A stretch of DNA of 64,000 bases from CAVTJL01 sp963735065. Lineage in GTDB: Bacteria > Pseudomonadota > Alphaproteobacteria > Geminicoccales > Geminicoccaceae. Position 1 is the stretch's first letter. Every line of letters begins with the position of its first letter. The stretch spans positions 1,302,001-1,366,000 of the forward strand of contig CAVTJL010000001.1 in the NCBI GenBank assembly GCA_963735065.1, read 5' to 3'. A program made the position numbers and the translations under genes. This document shows, in pieces, positions 1-9,041 of this stretch. Below the pieces are notes generated by a model, which was given only the letters and a program-made list of their open reading frames with translations, made no database searches and was not told where the DNA came from.

Positions 1-430
1 CCGCCTCGAGGGTGGCGAGGGCGTGGTCGAGGCCCGCGAGGCCCGCGGCCAGCCGGTTGGCCCAGCGCGCCTGGCGCTCGGATGCGCGGGCATAGGCCGT
101 CCGGCCGCGCTCGGTGAAGGTGACGAGCTTGGCCCGCTTGTGCTCGGGGTTGGGGGCGAAGCGCACGAAGCCTTCCTCCGCCAGCTCGTTGGCGACGCGC
201 TGCACGGCCTGGCGCGTGATGCCCATGGCGCGCGCGATGCGCGCGACCGGCAGCGGCTCGGCCGCCAGCGCCACCGCACCCAGCACCTGCCAGCGCGCGC
301 TGGTGAGGCCGAGATCGCGCGTGAGCTCGTCGCCCGCCGCGAGGAGCCGCCCGTTGAGGCGAAAAACCTCCAGCACGAGCTCGGTGAAGAGCGCCCCTTC
401 GGCGGTGTGGCTGTCCGGTGAATCGATCAT
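1..430 (-). CDS. MarR-family transcriptional regulator (3' end outside window)
   Basis: Read from an ATG at 430 leftward, about 143 residues are open before the window ends. The protein has a winged-helix MarR layout: an N-terminal helix, then a helix-turn-helix around 'ARIARAMGITRQAVQRVA', then a wing with 'KRAKLVTFTERG', typical of MarR proteins. These are dimeric repressors, often relieved by small phenolic or drug-like ligands. The region upstream of its start is full of TGACA/TGTCA inverted repeats, which suggests autoregulation. The divergent neighbour is a lipoprotein hydrolase, whose relation to the regulator is not shown. The opposite-strand open frame here is a GC-rich shadow. The family is clear; the ligand is unknown. 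Confidence 0.85.
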   Translation of the reverse strand, partial: MIDSPDSHTAEGALFTELVLEVFRLNGRLLAAGDELTRDLGLTSARWQVLGAVALAAEPLPVARIARAMGITRQAVQRVANELAEEGFVRFAPNPEHKRAKLVTFTERGRTAYARASERQARWANRLAAGLAGLDHALATLEA

Positions 431-465
431 GACAACAGACTGTCAAAACGACAGCGTATTGTCAA
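430..465 (-). promoter_or_regulatory. Likely MarR operator/promoter: overlapping TGACA/TGTCA inverted repeats
   Basis: Directly upstream of the marR start lie TGACA-N6-TGTCA (430-445), TGTC-N5-GACA (441-453) and GACA-N6-TGTC (450-463). On the minus strand TTGACA (465-460) would serve as a -35 element, though the -10 is weak. Stacked dyads at the start of a marR gene usually mean autorepression. This is inferred from position and symmetry only. Confidence 0.5.
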
Positions 466-678
466 TCATGCTGTGCGCTGGCGTCTCGTGGGCTCGGCCG
501 GTCGAGGATGGCCCACCCGAGACAAGAAAAGCGCTGGCACGGCAAGTCCGCCCCTGGTCGTTCGATGAAGGACAAAGGCCAGTCGCGTGTGTCCAAGCCG
601 GAACGATCGAGCGTTCCCGTAGCCATGGATGACGCGCGAATGATAAAATGGCCGATGGATCAAGGCGGGTCTGCAGTC

Positions 679-2241
679 ATGCTCGAGCAGCAGGGGCGCG
701 TGGTCGTCTGGCTTGCCATGGTCGTTGCCGGGGCGGCGCTCACGGCCTGCGGCAACGACATCCCGAGCTATCTCGACGAGCCCGAGGAGGAGCTCGGCCT
801 GCGCGAGAGCTGGTACGGCAGCGATCATCGCCTCTTCCACGCGGCGCTGCTGCATCCCTACGCGGTGGGCCTCAGGACCAGCGGCTATGTCGTGGGCGTG
901 GAGAAGGGCGACCAGGACAAGGTCGACGGCCCGAAGCTCGAGCCTGGGCTGCTCGTTCCCGCGCGCGAGAGCGACAGCGACCGCTTCAAGGCGATCCGCG
1001 CCCGGCTGGACGGCGACAAGAAAGCCCATCTCGTCACGCATGTGATCCGCTACGAGGCGAGCGCCGATACGGACGGTCGCGCCCGCGTCACGCAGTGCGT
1101 CGTCTACACCGCGCTCGACAGGCCGGCCGACGCCCCGCATCACGACGACCCGGCCGGGCGTCTCTTCAACCCGTGCCCCGGGCTCCCGGGCTACGCCCCG
1201 CCGCCGCAGCAGAGGCCGGGCGCCTTCGCCGCGAGCTGGACCGCGATCGACGACCTGCGCGAGCGGCTGATCCGCGACCTCCGGGATCCGCGCCACGGCT
1301 ACACGGACATCCTCGTCGTCGTGATGGGCTGGAACACGGCGCAGGAGGAGGCCGTCGGCGATTTCAACGGCATCGTGGGCCAGCTCCTCGACGAGGCGCA
1401 GGCGCAAGGGCGGGAGTTCCAGCCGCTCGTCGTGGGCGTCACCTGGCCCTCGCTCTGGGCGCTGCCCGACTGGTCGGCGGTGCCGACGGCGCTCGTGCGC
1501 GGGCTCAGCTTCTTCAACAAGGCCGACGATGCGGAGGAGGTGGGCGTCACCTGGCTGCGCGAGGTCATCGCCCACGCCGTGCTGCCGGCCCGTGAGGCCG
1601 CGCGGGGCGTCATGCAGCAGCGCAGGGCGGCAGGCCCGGGCGCCCGGGTCGTGCTCATCGGCCACAGCTTCGGCGCCAGGGCGCTCGTCGCCGCCATCAC
1701 GCAGCGCCCGCAGCTCCAGGCGCCGACCGGCTCGCCCGAGGGCTTTCTCGAGCGCCGCGACCCGGCGCTGCTGCTGGAGGGCGCCTTCGAGATCGAGCGG
1801 CTCTTCGACTGGGACAGGAGGACGACGGCCCGGCCCCGCACCCTCGAGGTGCCGTTCTCGGCCGGCGATCCCACCCTCGTCCTGACCGCCAGCGCCTTCG
1901 ACAAGGCGGTGAGCGCAGCGCTCTGGGGCTGGTATGCGGGCGACATCCGCACCTACGACGAGGCCTGCAGCCACGCCGCGAGCGGCACGCCCTGGCGGGG
2001 CCTCTCTTTCGATGCGTTCGGCTGCGGGCTTGCGCGAAAGGTGGAGGAGCCGGCCTACGGTTTCGACCTCTGCACGCCCAACCAGCGCGTCGGGGTGGGG
2101 GTGGCGATGGACGGCAAGCGGGTCCGCTACATGGACGCCACCCACGTCATCAACTGCACGCCGCCGGCCGGCGCCGGAGGCTCCCACAGCGACATCCATC
2201 GCCGCGAGACCGCGCGTTTTCTCTTGGACGAGCTGCGCTAG
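679..2241 (+). CDS. Outer-surface/periplasmic lipoprotein with alpha/beta-hydrolase (serine esterase) fold
   Basis: The 520-residue product starts best at the ATG at 679, because a short hydrophobic signal then ends in a lipobox LTAC with Cys24 as the lipidation site. The frame is open further upstream, but longer starts would bury the signal. Around residues 328-332 is GHSFG, the nucleophile elbow of alpha/beta hydrolases, preceded by a hydrophobic beta-strand (VVLI). The middle region (VVVMGWNT) resembles secreted esterases that bind a large lid. The substrate cannot be read. It is divergent from the MarR gene and 55 bp ahead of a short-chain dehydrogenase on the same strand. The long minus-strand frames overlapping it are shadows. 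Confidence 0.75.
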   Translation: MLEQQGRVVVWLAMVVAGAALTACGNDIPSYLDEPEEELGLRESWYGSDHRLFHAALLHPYAVGLRTSGYVVGVEKGDQDKVDGPKLEPGLLVPARESDSDRFKAIRARLDGDKKAHLVTHVIRYEASADTDGRARVTQCVVYTALDRPADAPHHDDPAGRLFNPCPGLPGYAPPPQQRPGAFAASWTAIDDLRERLIRDLRDPRHGYTDILVVVMGWNTAQEEAVGDFNGIVGQLLDEAQAQGREFQPLVVGVTWPSLWALPDWSAVPTALVRGLSFFNKADDAEEVGVTWLREVIAHAVLPAREAARGVMQQRRAAGPGARVVLIGHSFGARALVAAITQRPQLQAPTGSPEGFLERRDPALLLEGAFEIERLFDWDRRTTARPRTLEVPFSAGDPTLVLTASAFDKAVSAALWGWYAGDIRTYDEACSHAASGTPWRGLSFDAFGCGLARKVEEPAYGFDLCTPNQRVGVGVAMDGKRVRYMDATHVINCTPPAGAGGSHSDIHRRETARFLLDELR

Positions 2242-2296
2242 GCGGGGCAGGAAGGGGCCGGGCCGGCGGTGGCCCGAACCAGGGGGAGGCTCTGCC

Positions 2297-3062
2297 ATGT
2301 CCAACATGTTCTGGCTCGAGGACCGCGTTGCGCTCCTGACGGGCGCCTCGCGCGGGCTCGGCTTCGCCATGGCCGAGGCGCTGGCGGCGCACGGTGCGCA
2401 CGTCATCCTGAACGGCCGCAACCAGGCCTCGCTCGACGCGGCGGCCGAGAAGCTCAAGGCCCAGGACTACAAGGCCGAGGCCCTGGCCTTCGACGTCACC
2501 GACCCGGCGGCCACCATGGACGCCGTCGAGCGCATCCGCGAGGTGCACGGCAGGCTCGACATCCTGATCAACAATGCCGGCATCCAGCACCGCGTGCCGC
2601 TGGTCGACTGGAAGGACGAGGATTTCGAGCGCCTCTTGGCCTCGCACCTCACCTCCGCCTTCCGCCTCTCGCGCGAGGCGGCGAAGCTCATGCTGCCGCT
2701 CAAGAAAGGACAGAATCATCAGCACGGGCAGCGCTGCCGCGATCCTCGCCCGGCCGACGATCCACGGCTACATCGCCGGCAAGACCGCGCTGCACGGCCT
2801 CACCCGCTCGATGGCGGCCGAGCTCGGCCCGCACGGCATCACGGTCAACGCCATCGTGCCCGGCTATTTCGCCACCGAGATGAACACGGCCCTCCTCAAC
2901 GACAAGGACTTCACCAGCTGGGTCGAGAAGCGCACCCCGCTCGGCCGCTGGGCCCAGCCGCACGAGCTGGGCGGCGCCGCGGTCTTTTTGGCCTCGGACG
3001 CGGCGAGCTATGTGAATGGCCATCTGCTGGTCGTGGATGGCGGGATGACCGTGACGCTGTAG
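2297..3062 (+). pseudogene. Short-chain dehydrogenase (gluconate 5-dehydrogenase-like), frameshifted near 2705
   Basis: From ATG 2297 the product shows the NAD(P) motif TGASRGLG, the NNAG motif, and then (after one extra base near 2700-2710) the catalytic part with Ser in STGSAAA, the YIAGK Tyr-Lys pair and the usual VNAIVPG segment. It ends in DGG plus a hydrophobic tail at 3062. The start FWLEDRVALLTG is typical of the gluconate 5-dehydrogenase-like subgroup, which interconverts sugar-acid keto and hydroxy forms. All catalytic residues survive across the two frames. The shift is therefore either recent or a sequencing error. It needs a +1 step and there is no slippery heptamer, so programmed shifting is unlikely. 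The exact substrate is not established. Confidence 0.8.
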
Positions 3063-3117
3063 GGCGGCTTTCGTCCCCGAGGGCTCGGGCGGCCCATCGA
3101 AGGTCGTCGCCGATCCG

Positions 3118-3597
3118 CTACCGCCAGAATCCCTCGTGGACCGCCCGTGCCTCGTCGACGAGAAGCGGTCCCACCACCAGGGTGGGCCGCTGGCCGCCGG
3201 CGAAGACGGTCCGGCAGGGGAGATCAAAGGTGGGGTTGTCGGGATGGGAGCCGGTGAGGATCAGGAGGTCCTTCTCGGCCAGGCCGTAGACCACGCGGCC
3301 GACCCCCACCCAATAGACGCTGCCGGCGCACATCGCACAGGGCTCGGCGCTCGTGTACATGGTGGAGCCGGCGAGCAGCCGCCGGTCGAAGCGGCGCGAG
3401 GCCTGGCTCATCAGGTTGCGCTCGGCGTGGCAGGTGGCGTCGCGCTCGCTGGTCACCGTGTTCTCGGCCTCGAGCAGCACCTGGCCATCGGGCCCCACCA
3501 GGATCGCGCCGAACGGGTGGTTGCCGTGCGCGCGCGCCGCGGCGGCCACGGCGATGGCGCGGCGCAGATGGACCTCGTCCTGCCCGGATGTCGGCAT
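3118..3597 (-). CDS. Nucleoside/cytidine-type deaminase (CDA-fold, zinc)
   Basis: This 159-residue protein has the two zinc signatures of the deaminase family: HAE (with the catalytic Glu) and PCAMC (two zinc Cys), the latter in 'SAEPCAMCAGSVYW'. That arrangement fits guanine deaminases and TadA-like nucleoside deaminases, which hydrolyse an exocyclic amine. The start at 3597 is chosen because AAGGAA sits eight bases upstream. A longer open frame to 3786 has no ribosome site. It converges with the preceding SDR. The substrate (guanine, cytosine or a modified purine) cannot be fixed from sequence alone. The second half, with GSHPDNPTFDLP, resembles small stand-alone guanine-deaminase-like enzymes. 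Confidence 0.82.
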   Translation of the reverse strand: MPTSGQDEVHLRRAIAVAAAARAHGNHPFGAILVGPDGQVLLEAENTVTSERDATCHAERNLMSQASRRFDRRLLAGSTMYTSAEPCAMCAGSVYWVGVGRVVYGLAEKDLLILTGSHPDNPTFDLPCRTVFAGGQRPTLVVGPLLVDEARAVHEGFWR

Positions 3598-3924
3598 CTT
3601 TTGTTCCTTTCGGCTCGAGCGGTACCTGCCCGAATGGCCGCCGATCCCGGGCTCGACGGTGATGGCTGAAAGGACATGCGTCAACCGAGGACCCGCCGCA
3701 GGACGGGCGGATCCGACCTTCGGCGCATGATCCTCGACTGCCCGGGAACAGGCTGTGCCGTCCGTGCCGCTCGCAGCCTCGACCATGCCCTCTGTCGCTG
3801 TCCGAATGGGTTGGTGATCCGCAGGCGGTGTGCTGGACTGCCTGCGCCTGACCGGCGGGACGCGCGGAAGCGGTCAGCCGACGACGGGCATCTCGAGGCT
3901 CGGGACCAACAGGTATCTCCATAG
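3598..3924. other. Intergenic stretch, no gene seen
   Basis: This 327-base region lies between the divergent deaminase and phosphotransferase genes. Open frames here have no ribosome site, no family motif and arginine-rich shadow composition. Promoters for both neighbours must lie here, but I see no convincing -35/-10 pair. Confidence 0.5.
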
Positions 3925-4821
3925 ATGGCCACGAACGACGACCGACTGAGGATCGAGGCCGACCTCGTCCGTCGCCTGGTGGCGGCGCAGTTCCCGGCCT
4001 GGGCGCATCTGCCGGTCCGGCGCGTCCCCGTCGACGGCTGGGACAACAGCACCTTCCGCCTCGGCGACACGATGAAGGTGCGCCTGCCGACGGCCGGGTG
4101 CTACGCCGCCCAGGTGGCGAAAGAGCAGCGCTGGCTCCCCTATCTGGCGCCGCACCTGCCGCTGCCGATCCCGGTGCCGCTCGCCGTGGGCGCTCCGGCC
4201 GAGGGCTATCCCTGGCCGTGGGCGATCCATGGCTGGCTCGAAGGCGAGCCCGCGTCATCGCAGAACGTCGCCGATCAACGCCGCTTCGCGCTCGACGTAG
4301 CACGGTTCCTGCTGGCACTGCAGCGGGTCGACGCCGCCGGCGGGCCGCCGGCCGGGCCCGCCAACTTCCACCGAGGCGGCCGGCTCGGGGTGTACGACGC
4401 CGAGACGCGGCACTGCGTCGCCGAGCTGCGCGGCGAGATCGACGGCGACGCGGCGCTGGCGACCTGGGAGGACGCGCTCGCCGCCAGCTGGCACGGGCCG
4501 ACCGTCTGGGTGCACGGCGACATCGCCCCGGGCAATCTCCTCGTCGCGGGCGGGCGGCTCTGCGCCGTGATCGACTTCGGCTCCTGCGCCATCGGCGATC
4601 CGGCCTGCGACCTCGTCCTCGCCTGGACTCTTTTGTCGGGGGAGGCCCGCCGCCTCTTCCGCGCGACCCTGGCGGTCGACGAGGCGACCTGGGCCCGCGC
4701 ACGCGGCTGGGCCTTGTGGAAGGCGCTGCTGATGCTCGCCGGCGACCGCAGCGCCTCCACCGCTGCCACATCCCAGCGCCACGTGATCGCCAGCGTCCTG
4801 GCCGACCGCGACCAGGCCTAG
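3925..4821 (+). CDS. Aminoglycoside phosphotransferase-family kinase (APH/choline-kinase-like)
   Basis: The 298-residue protein carries the kinase catalytic loop HGDIAPGN (His197, Asp199, Asn204) and the metal-binding DFG (Asp217) of the APH family, with a glycine-poor N-lobe as usual. The C-terminal GDPACDLVLAW is also standard. Members phosphorylate aminoglycosides, macrolides, homoserine or other hydroxyl substrates. The N-terminal VDGWDNSTFRLG resembles the 'putative aminoglycoside/macrolide phosphotransferase' subgroup common in soil bacteria, so it should not be taken as a resistance gene. It stands alone, convergent with a VOC protein 22 bp downstream. Confidence 0.8.
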   Translation: MATNDDRLRIEADLVRRLVAAQFPAWAHLPVRRVPVDGWDNSTFRLGDTMKVRLPTAGCYAAQVAKEQRWLPYLAPHLPLPIPVPLAVGAPAEGYPWPWAIHGWLEGEPASSQNVADQRRFALDVARFLLALQRVDAAGGPPAGPANFHRGGRLGVYDAETRHCVAELRGEIDGDAALATWEDALAASWHGPTVWVHGDIAPGNLLVAGGRLCAVIDFGSCAIGDPACDLVLAWTLLSGEARRLFRATLAVDEATWARARGWALWKALLMLAGDRSASTAATSQRHVIASVLADRDQA

Positions 4822-4843
4822 CTGCCGCGAGGTCGACCGCGGC

Positions 4844-5248
4844 TCAGATCCCGGCGGTGCCGCACAGCACGACGCGCCAGCCGTCGGGATCCTCGAAGGT
4901 CAGGCTCTTGTCCCGCCAATAAGGGTTCTCGGGCTCGACCGGCTGGTGGCCGTGACCGGCGAGCCGGTCGCGCAGCCGCGCCAGATGGTCCGCGTCCGGG
5001 ATGTAGAGGACCAGAAGATTGTCGCGGCTCGGCGCGGGGCAGGGGCTGCCGTCCACGTGCTGCGTGAACTCGAGATGGCAGCTTCCGTCGGGCAGGCCCA
5101 GCATCACGCCGTCATAGCCGGCATGGCCCTCGAAGCGGGCGATCTCGGGCAGCCCGAGGCCGTCGCGGTAGAACGCGACGACCGCCTCCAGCCGGTCCGT
5201 CGGCCGGGCGAAGCGGACCTGGGCCAGGATCGTTCCGTCGGGCAGCAT
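4844..5248 (-). CDS. VOC-superfamily (glyoxalase/bleomycin-resistance-like) protein
   Basis: This 134-residue protein has the paired beta-alpha-beta-beta-beta modules of the VOC fold: it opens with RFARPTD..VAFYRDGLGLP, has HLEF in the first module, and ends with SLTFEDPDGWRVVLC. The ATG at 5248 is preceded by AAGGAG at good distance, ruling out the longer frame to 5473. Possible metal ligands are the His/Glu in 'CHLEF' and the Glu/Asp in the last strand. VOC proteins include glyoxalase I, dioxygenases and antibiotic-binding proteins, so the reaction is not assignable. It is convergent with the upstream phosphotransferase. Confidence 0.8.
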   Translation of the reverse strand: MLPDGTILAQVRFARPTDRLEAVVAFYRDGLGLPEIARFEGHAGYDGVMLGLPDGSCHLEFTQHVDGSPCPAPSRDNLLVLYIPDADHLARLRDRLAGHGHQPVEPENPYWRDKSLTFEDPDGWRVVLCGTAGI

Positions 5249-5490
5249 GGGGTCTCCTTCGGCAGGGCGTGGACCCGTTCCGGGCAGGGTCGAGCGGCAG
5301 GCATGGCACCGGGCGTGAGCGAGCGCCACCGGAACGCGGGGCGGGCCTGCATGTTTGATGCCGGCACCGCTCGTCTTGCCACGACCGCCCAGGGCCGACC
5401 CGGCCAGGCCGGCTCGAGGGGCGTATAAGGTCCGGCGTGTCCGGGCACGCGTCGGGACGGAAGCGACCATCACCGCCGGGAAGCAGGCCG

Positions 5491-6545
5491 ATGCAGCTCT
5501 TCAAATGCCAACATTGCCAGCAGGTTCTCTATTTCGAGAACCACACCTGCGAGAGGTGCGGCCATCGCCTGGGCTATCTGCCCGATCTGGGCCAGCTGAG
5601 CGCGGTCGAGCCCGAGGGTGCGAGCTGGGTGGCGCTGGCGGATCCAGGGACCGAAGATATCGCTTCTGCGCCAACTGGGAGCAGAACGCGTGCAACTGGA
5701 TGGTCGATGCCGAGGCGGGTGAGCGCTATTGCCGTGCCTGCCGGCACAACCGCACCATCCCCGACATCTCGGTGCCCGAGAACCATCGCGACTGGCAGAA
5801 GATCGAGGAAGCCAAGCGGCGGCTTTTTTATTCCCTCATCAAGCTGGGGCTGCCGCTGCCGACGCCCGACAGCGGCGATCCCGAGCCGCTCGTGTTCGAG
5901 TTCCTGGCCGATCCGCCGACCGGCCCCAGGGTGCTGACCGGGCACGACAACGGCACCATCACGATCTCGCTCGCCGAGGCCGACGATGCGGCGCGCGAGG
6001 CGGCGCGCGAGCGCATGGGCGAGCTCTATCGCACGCTGCTCGGCCACTTCCGCCACGAGGTCGGGCACTTCTATTGGGACAGGCTGGTCCGCGACGGCGG
6101 CGATCTCGAGGCGTTCCGCGAGGTGTTCGGCGACGAGCGGGCCGACTATGGCCAGGCGCTCGAGCGGCACTACCAGCAGGGCGCCCCGGAGGGATGGCAG
6201 CAGGGCTTCGTCAGCTCCTACGCCACCATGCATCCCTGGGAGGACTGGGCCGAGACCTGGGCGCACTATCTGCACATCGTGGACACGCTCGAGATGGCCG
6301 GCGCCTTCGGCATCAGCATCGATCCCGAGATCGCCGACGATCCGGCGCTCGAGACCGAGATCGCCTTCGATCCCCACCGCGTCCGCAGCGTGAAGACCCT
6401 CATCAGGGCATGGCTGCCGCTGACCTATGCCGTGAACTGCCTCAACCGCTCGATGGGCCAGGCCGATCTCTACCCCTTCGTGATCCCGCAGCCCGTCATC
6501 GAGAAGATGGCCTACATCCACGATCTCGTGCATCGGCCACGCTAA
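5491..6545 (+). pseudogene. Zinc-ribbon metallopeptidase of the DUF2248 / Peptidase_Mx type, frameshifted near 5658
   Basis: From ATG 5491 the protein starts with a four-Cys zinc ribbon (CQHC...CERC), then the frame is lost by one missing base near 5655-5662. In the next frame it continues with a second Cys cluster (CANW..CNW, CRAC) and a zincin domain carrying HEVGHFYWD (HExxH coded at 6054-6068). The C-terminal half has the 'WEDWAETWAHYLHIVDTLE' block, a hallmark of this family. The whole would be about 350 residues, the usual family length. The substrate is unknown; the family is widespread in proteobacteria. The intact chemistry on both sides of the shift suggests a sequence error or a very recent lesion. 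Confidence 0.8.
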
Positions 6546-6611
6546 GCCCGGGGAGACCAGGCACCGACCTCTCCGCCGGGTCGGGCCCCCACCGAGCGTA
6601 GCCGAGCTGGA

Positions 6612-6635
6612 GGGCGTCGCCGCCGCGCGACGCCC
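6612..6635. terminator. GC-rich hairpin after the metallopeptidase gene
   Basis: Two nine-base arms, GGGCGTCGC and GCGACGCCC, are separated by six bases, 67 bp past the stop codon. No T-run follows, so it is at best a weak or Rho-assisted terminator, or a transcript-stabilising hairpin. Confidence 0.3.
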
Positions 6636-6796
6636 CAGCGTCACGCACGCTCGCGCCGATCGGGAGCCGGCCCTGCGCGACCGGTCGCTCGCGGCCTCGA
6701 GCTCCCCGCATCATAGGCCATGCCATGAGCGGGGCGGTCGGGCTATAGGGTCATCACACAACGACCTGACCCCCCACCGCGAAAGGCCATCCGACC

Positions 6797-7543
6797 ATGA
6801 TCGATCTCTCGGGCAGGACGGCGCTCGTCACGGGTGCCTCGCGCGGCATCGGCAGGGCCACGGCCCAGGCCCTCGCGAAGGCCGGTGCCCGGGTGCTGGT
6901 GCACTATGGCAAGGCCGAGGCCGCGGCCGACGAGGTGGTGGCCGGGATCCGTGCCGCGGGCGGCAGTGCCGAGAAGGTCGGCGCCGACCTCGAGGCCCCC
7001 GAGGGGGCGCATGACCTGGCGGCGAAGGTGCGGGGGCTCGTCGGGGATCGCCTCGACGTCCTCGTGGCCAACGCCGGTGTGGGCAAGGACGTCGCGCTCG
7101 AGGACACGACCCTCGAGGATTTCGACAGGCTTTTCGCCGTCAACGTCAGGGCGCCCTTTTTCCTCGTCCAGCAGCTCCTCCCGGTGCTGGGTGAGGGCAG
7201 CAGCGTCATCCTGGTCTCGTCGCTCGCGGTGCGCGCCTCGGTCGGGCCGCTCCCGGCCTACGCGGCGAGCAAGGGTGCCGTGGAGACGCTGGTGCCGCAT
7301 CTCGCCTGGGCGCTGGGCGGGCGGGGCATCCGCGTCAACGCGGTGGCACCCGGCGTCACCGCGACCGAGATGGCGGCGTTCACCCGGACCGAGGAAGGAC
7401 AAAAATTCGTGCTCGGCATGCAGGCCCTGCAGCGCATCGGCCAGCCCGAGGACATAGCCGACGCGATAGCGCTCCTGGCCTCGGACGAGGCCCGCTGGAT
7501 CACGGGCGACACGATCAGGGCCGACGGCGGCGCCAAGCTCTGA
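6797..7543 (+). CDS. Short-chain dehydrogenase/reductase (FabG-like)
   Basis: This is an intact 248-residue classical SDR with the nucleotide motif TGASRGIG at residues 12-19, NAG around residue 90, catalytic Ser in VSSLAV, the YAASK Tyr/Lys pair and the PG loop in VAPGVTATEM, closing with ADGG. Such enzymes reduce or oxidise a secondary alcohol with NAD(P)(H); the N-terminal Arg in SRG favours NADP. No acyl-carrier or polyketide context exists here, so 'FabG-like' is only a family label. It reads toward the DUF427 gene 106 bp downstream. Confidence 0.85.
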   Translation: MIDLSGRTALVTGASRGIGRATAQALAKAGARVLVHYGKAEAAADEVVAGIRAAGGSAEKVGADLEAPEGAHDLAAKVRGLVGDRLDVLVANAGVGKDVALEDTTLEDFDRLFAVNVRAPFFLVQQLLPVLGEGSSVILVSSLAVRASVGPLPAYAASKGAVETLVPHLAWALGGRGIRVNAVAPGVTATEMAAFTRTEEGQKFVLGMQALQRIGQPEDIADAIALLASDEARWITGDTIRADGGAKL

Positions 7544-7649
7544 GGCGGAGGCCCCTGCCGGTGGGCCTTGTCCGTGCCGCGACGCGGCGCATCTCTTGGA
7601 TGCCGGCAGCTCGCCCTCCGCCCCGCCGGCCGAGGAAGGAGATCCGATC

Positions 7650-8033
7650 ATGGCGGCAAGGCCGATCAGAACCCCGGGCGCCGATCATCCGATCACGATC
7701 GAGCCCAACCCGGCGCGCGTCACCGTCACCGTGGCGGGCCGCACCGTCGCCGACACGCGGGCGGCCCTCACCTTGCGCGAGGCCGCCTATGCGCCCGTGC
7801 ACTACATCCCGCGCCAGGACGTCGACATGACGCTGCTGGAGCGCACCGACCACGCGAGCTACTGCCCCTACAAGGGCGATGCCGCCTACTACAGCATCCC
7901 CGCCGGCGGCGAGCAGGCGACGAACGCCGTCTGGACCTACGAGCAGCCCTACGACGCCGTGGCCCGGATCAAGGACCACCTGGCCTTTTATCCGTCGCGC
8001 GTCGACGCGATCCTGGAGCAGGCGGCAGGCTGA
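7650..8033 (+). CDS. DUF427-domain protein
   Basis: The product has 127 residues and is recognised as DUF427 by its compact all-beta core: 'VAGRTVADTR', 'YIPRQDVD', 'CPYKGDAAYY' and 'WTYEQPYDAVARIKDHLAFYP'. The ATG at 7650 follows GGAAGGAG. The family has no settled function; the Cys-Pro-Tyr-Lys-Gly block is its best conserved piece. Its last 47 bases (7989-8035, running past the stop) recur almost exactly at 10221-10267, at the end of the glycosyltransferase gene. Confidence 0.85.
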   Translation: MAARPIRTPGADHPITIEPNPARVTVTVAGRTVADTRAALTLREAAYAPVHYIPRQDVDMTLLERTDHASYCPYKGDAAYYSIPAGGEQATNAVWTYEQPYDAVARIKDHLAFYPSRVDAILEQAAG

Positions 8034-8035
8034 GC
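7989..8035 (+). repeat. 47-bp direct repeat, copy 1 (end of DUF427 gene)
   Basis: This segment, coding the DUF427 C-terminus YPSRVDAILEQAAG plus the stop, matches 10221-10267 at 45 of 47 positions and in the same reading frame. Copy 2 forms the C-terminus of the glycosyltransferase gene. Confidence 0.9.
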
Positions 8036-8114
8036 AGGGCGGAGCGGCCAGCGCCCGCCCCGCAGCTCCGACGCAGGCCGCCGCCAATCGTCGTGGACCC
8101 CGGGGGAAGGACCC

Positions 8115-8856
8115 TCAAGGGGTGATGATCCCCAGCATGATCGCGCGCGCCAGGGCCTGCTCGCGCGTGTCGGCGGCGAGCTTGCGGCGGGCGTTGGCGA
8201 GGTGCAGCTCGACGGTCGGCGGGCTGATGCCGATGCGCTCGGCGATGCGCTCGTTGCGGAGCCCGCGCGACAGCCAAAGCAGGCACTCGCGCTCGCGGGC
8301 GCTGAGGCGAATGGCCCGCTCGGCCTCCTCGCGGTCGAGCTCGACAATCCGTGCGTCGAGACAGAAGGCAGCGAGCTGCAGCATCCGCCCCTGCGCCTCG
8401 GCGAAACGGAGGAACTCCGGGCGGTGCATCGGCGCTCCGAGAAGAAACCCACCGAACATCGTCGTCGCGGCGCCGCCACATTGGGAAGAGGACACCGCTG
8501 TGACAGCCGGTGATGTGCCGAGCCTCCTCCATATGGCGGCACCATTCGACGCCGTCTCGCTCGGGGTCGGTGAAGTCGGGTCCGTGAACGAACGGCTCGA
8601 GCGAGCGCTGGCAGTGAAGAAGCGTCGGATCGTAGCGGTGGGCTCCCTTCTCCGTGTAGGAGCGTATCGCCTCGGGATTGTTGTTGCGCATGCCGGCGAT
8701 CCCGGTCAATGGCTGCGACGAGGAAGCGTGGCCATAGACGAGAAATTCGAAGCCCAATCTCTCGAAGAAGATGACGGCAATCGACCAGGCCTCGTCAGAC
8801 GATCCGACTTGCTCGAGATCGGTGATAAATTCTCCTAACAGGCGATCCATACCCAT
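8115..8856 (-). pseudogene. LuxR-type quorum-sensing regulator (autoinducer-binding + HTH), frameshifted near 8490
   Basis: The N-terminal part, read from ATG 8856, matches an autoinducer-binding domain (early residues DRLLGEFITDLEQV, a WY/W-D pattern and a buried hydrophobic core). One extra base around 8480-8500 moves the C-terminal part to another frame, where a full LuxR helix-turn-helix appears: LSARERECLLWLSRGL, 'RNERIAERIGISPPTVELHL' and 'ANARRKLAADTREQALARAI'. The intact protein would be about 246 residues, normal for LuxR. No luxI-type synthase is present in the window, so it would be a solo receptor. A near-perfect dyad sits immediately upstream of its start. Confidence 0.8.
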
Positions 8857-8859
8857 AAT

Positions 8860-8875
8860 CTATGGAAATCCATAG
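8860..8875. promoter_or_regulatory. lux-box-like palindrome upstream of luxR
   Basis: CTATGGA and TCCATAG, seven-base perfect arms separated by AA, lie four bases upstream of the luxR ATG in an AT-richer pocket. Placement and symmetry fit a LuxR-family operator, which would imply autoregulation, but the arms are shorter than a classical 20-bp lux box. Confidence 0.45.
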
Positions 8876-9041
8876 CTTTCCTCGGCGGAAGCATACACGA
8901 ATATTGATATGAACCGCAACTGTCGCGGGGTGGCGCGTTGCAGTCGAGCGCGCCGGCGGATGGCCATGGTGCCGGCGGGAGCGGCGTCTTTCCGGTCATG
9001 CCTCGACCTTCCCGCCGGCATCGGCCGTCGCCTCGAGGCGC

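Noticed and set aside
466..2457. Very long minus-strand open frame (663 codons) opposite the lipoprotein gene
   Set aside because: Arg/Gly/Pro/Ala-rich shadow of a GC-rich gene; no ribosome site or motif, while the plus strand has a lipobox and GHSFG.
2690..2720. Programmed frameshift in the first SDR gene
   Set aside because: The required shift is +1 with no slippery site or downstream structure, and many other genes here have random indels.
3925..4821. Calling the APH-family gene an antibiotic-resistance determinant
   Set aside because: The family is broad and nothing in the context supports a resistance role.
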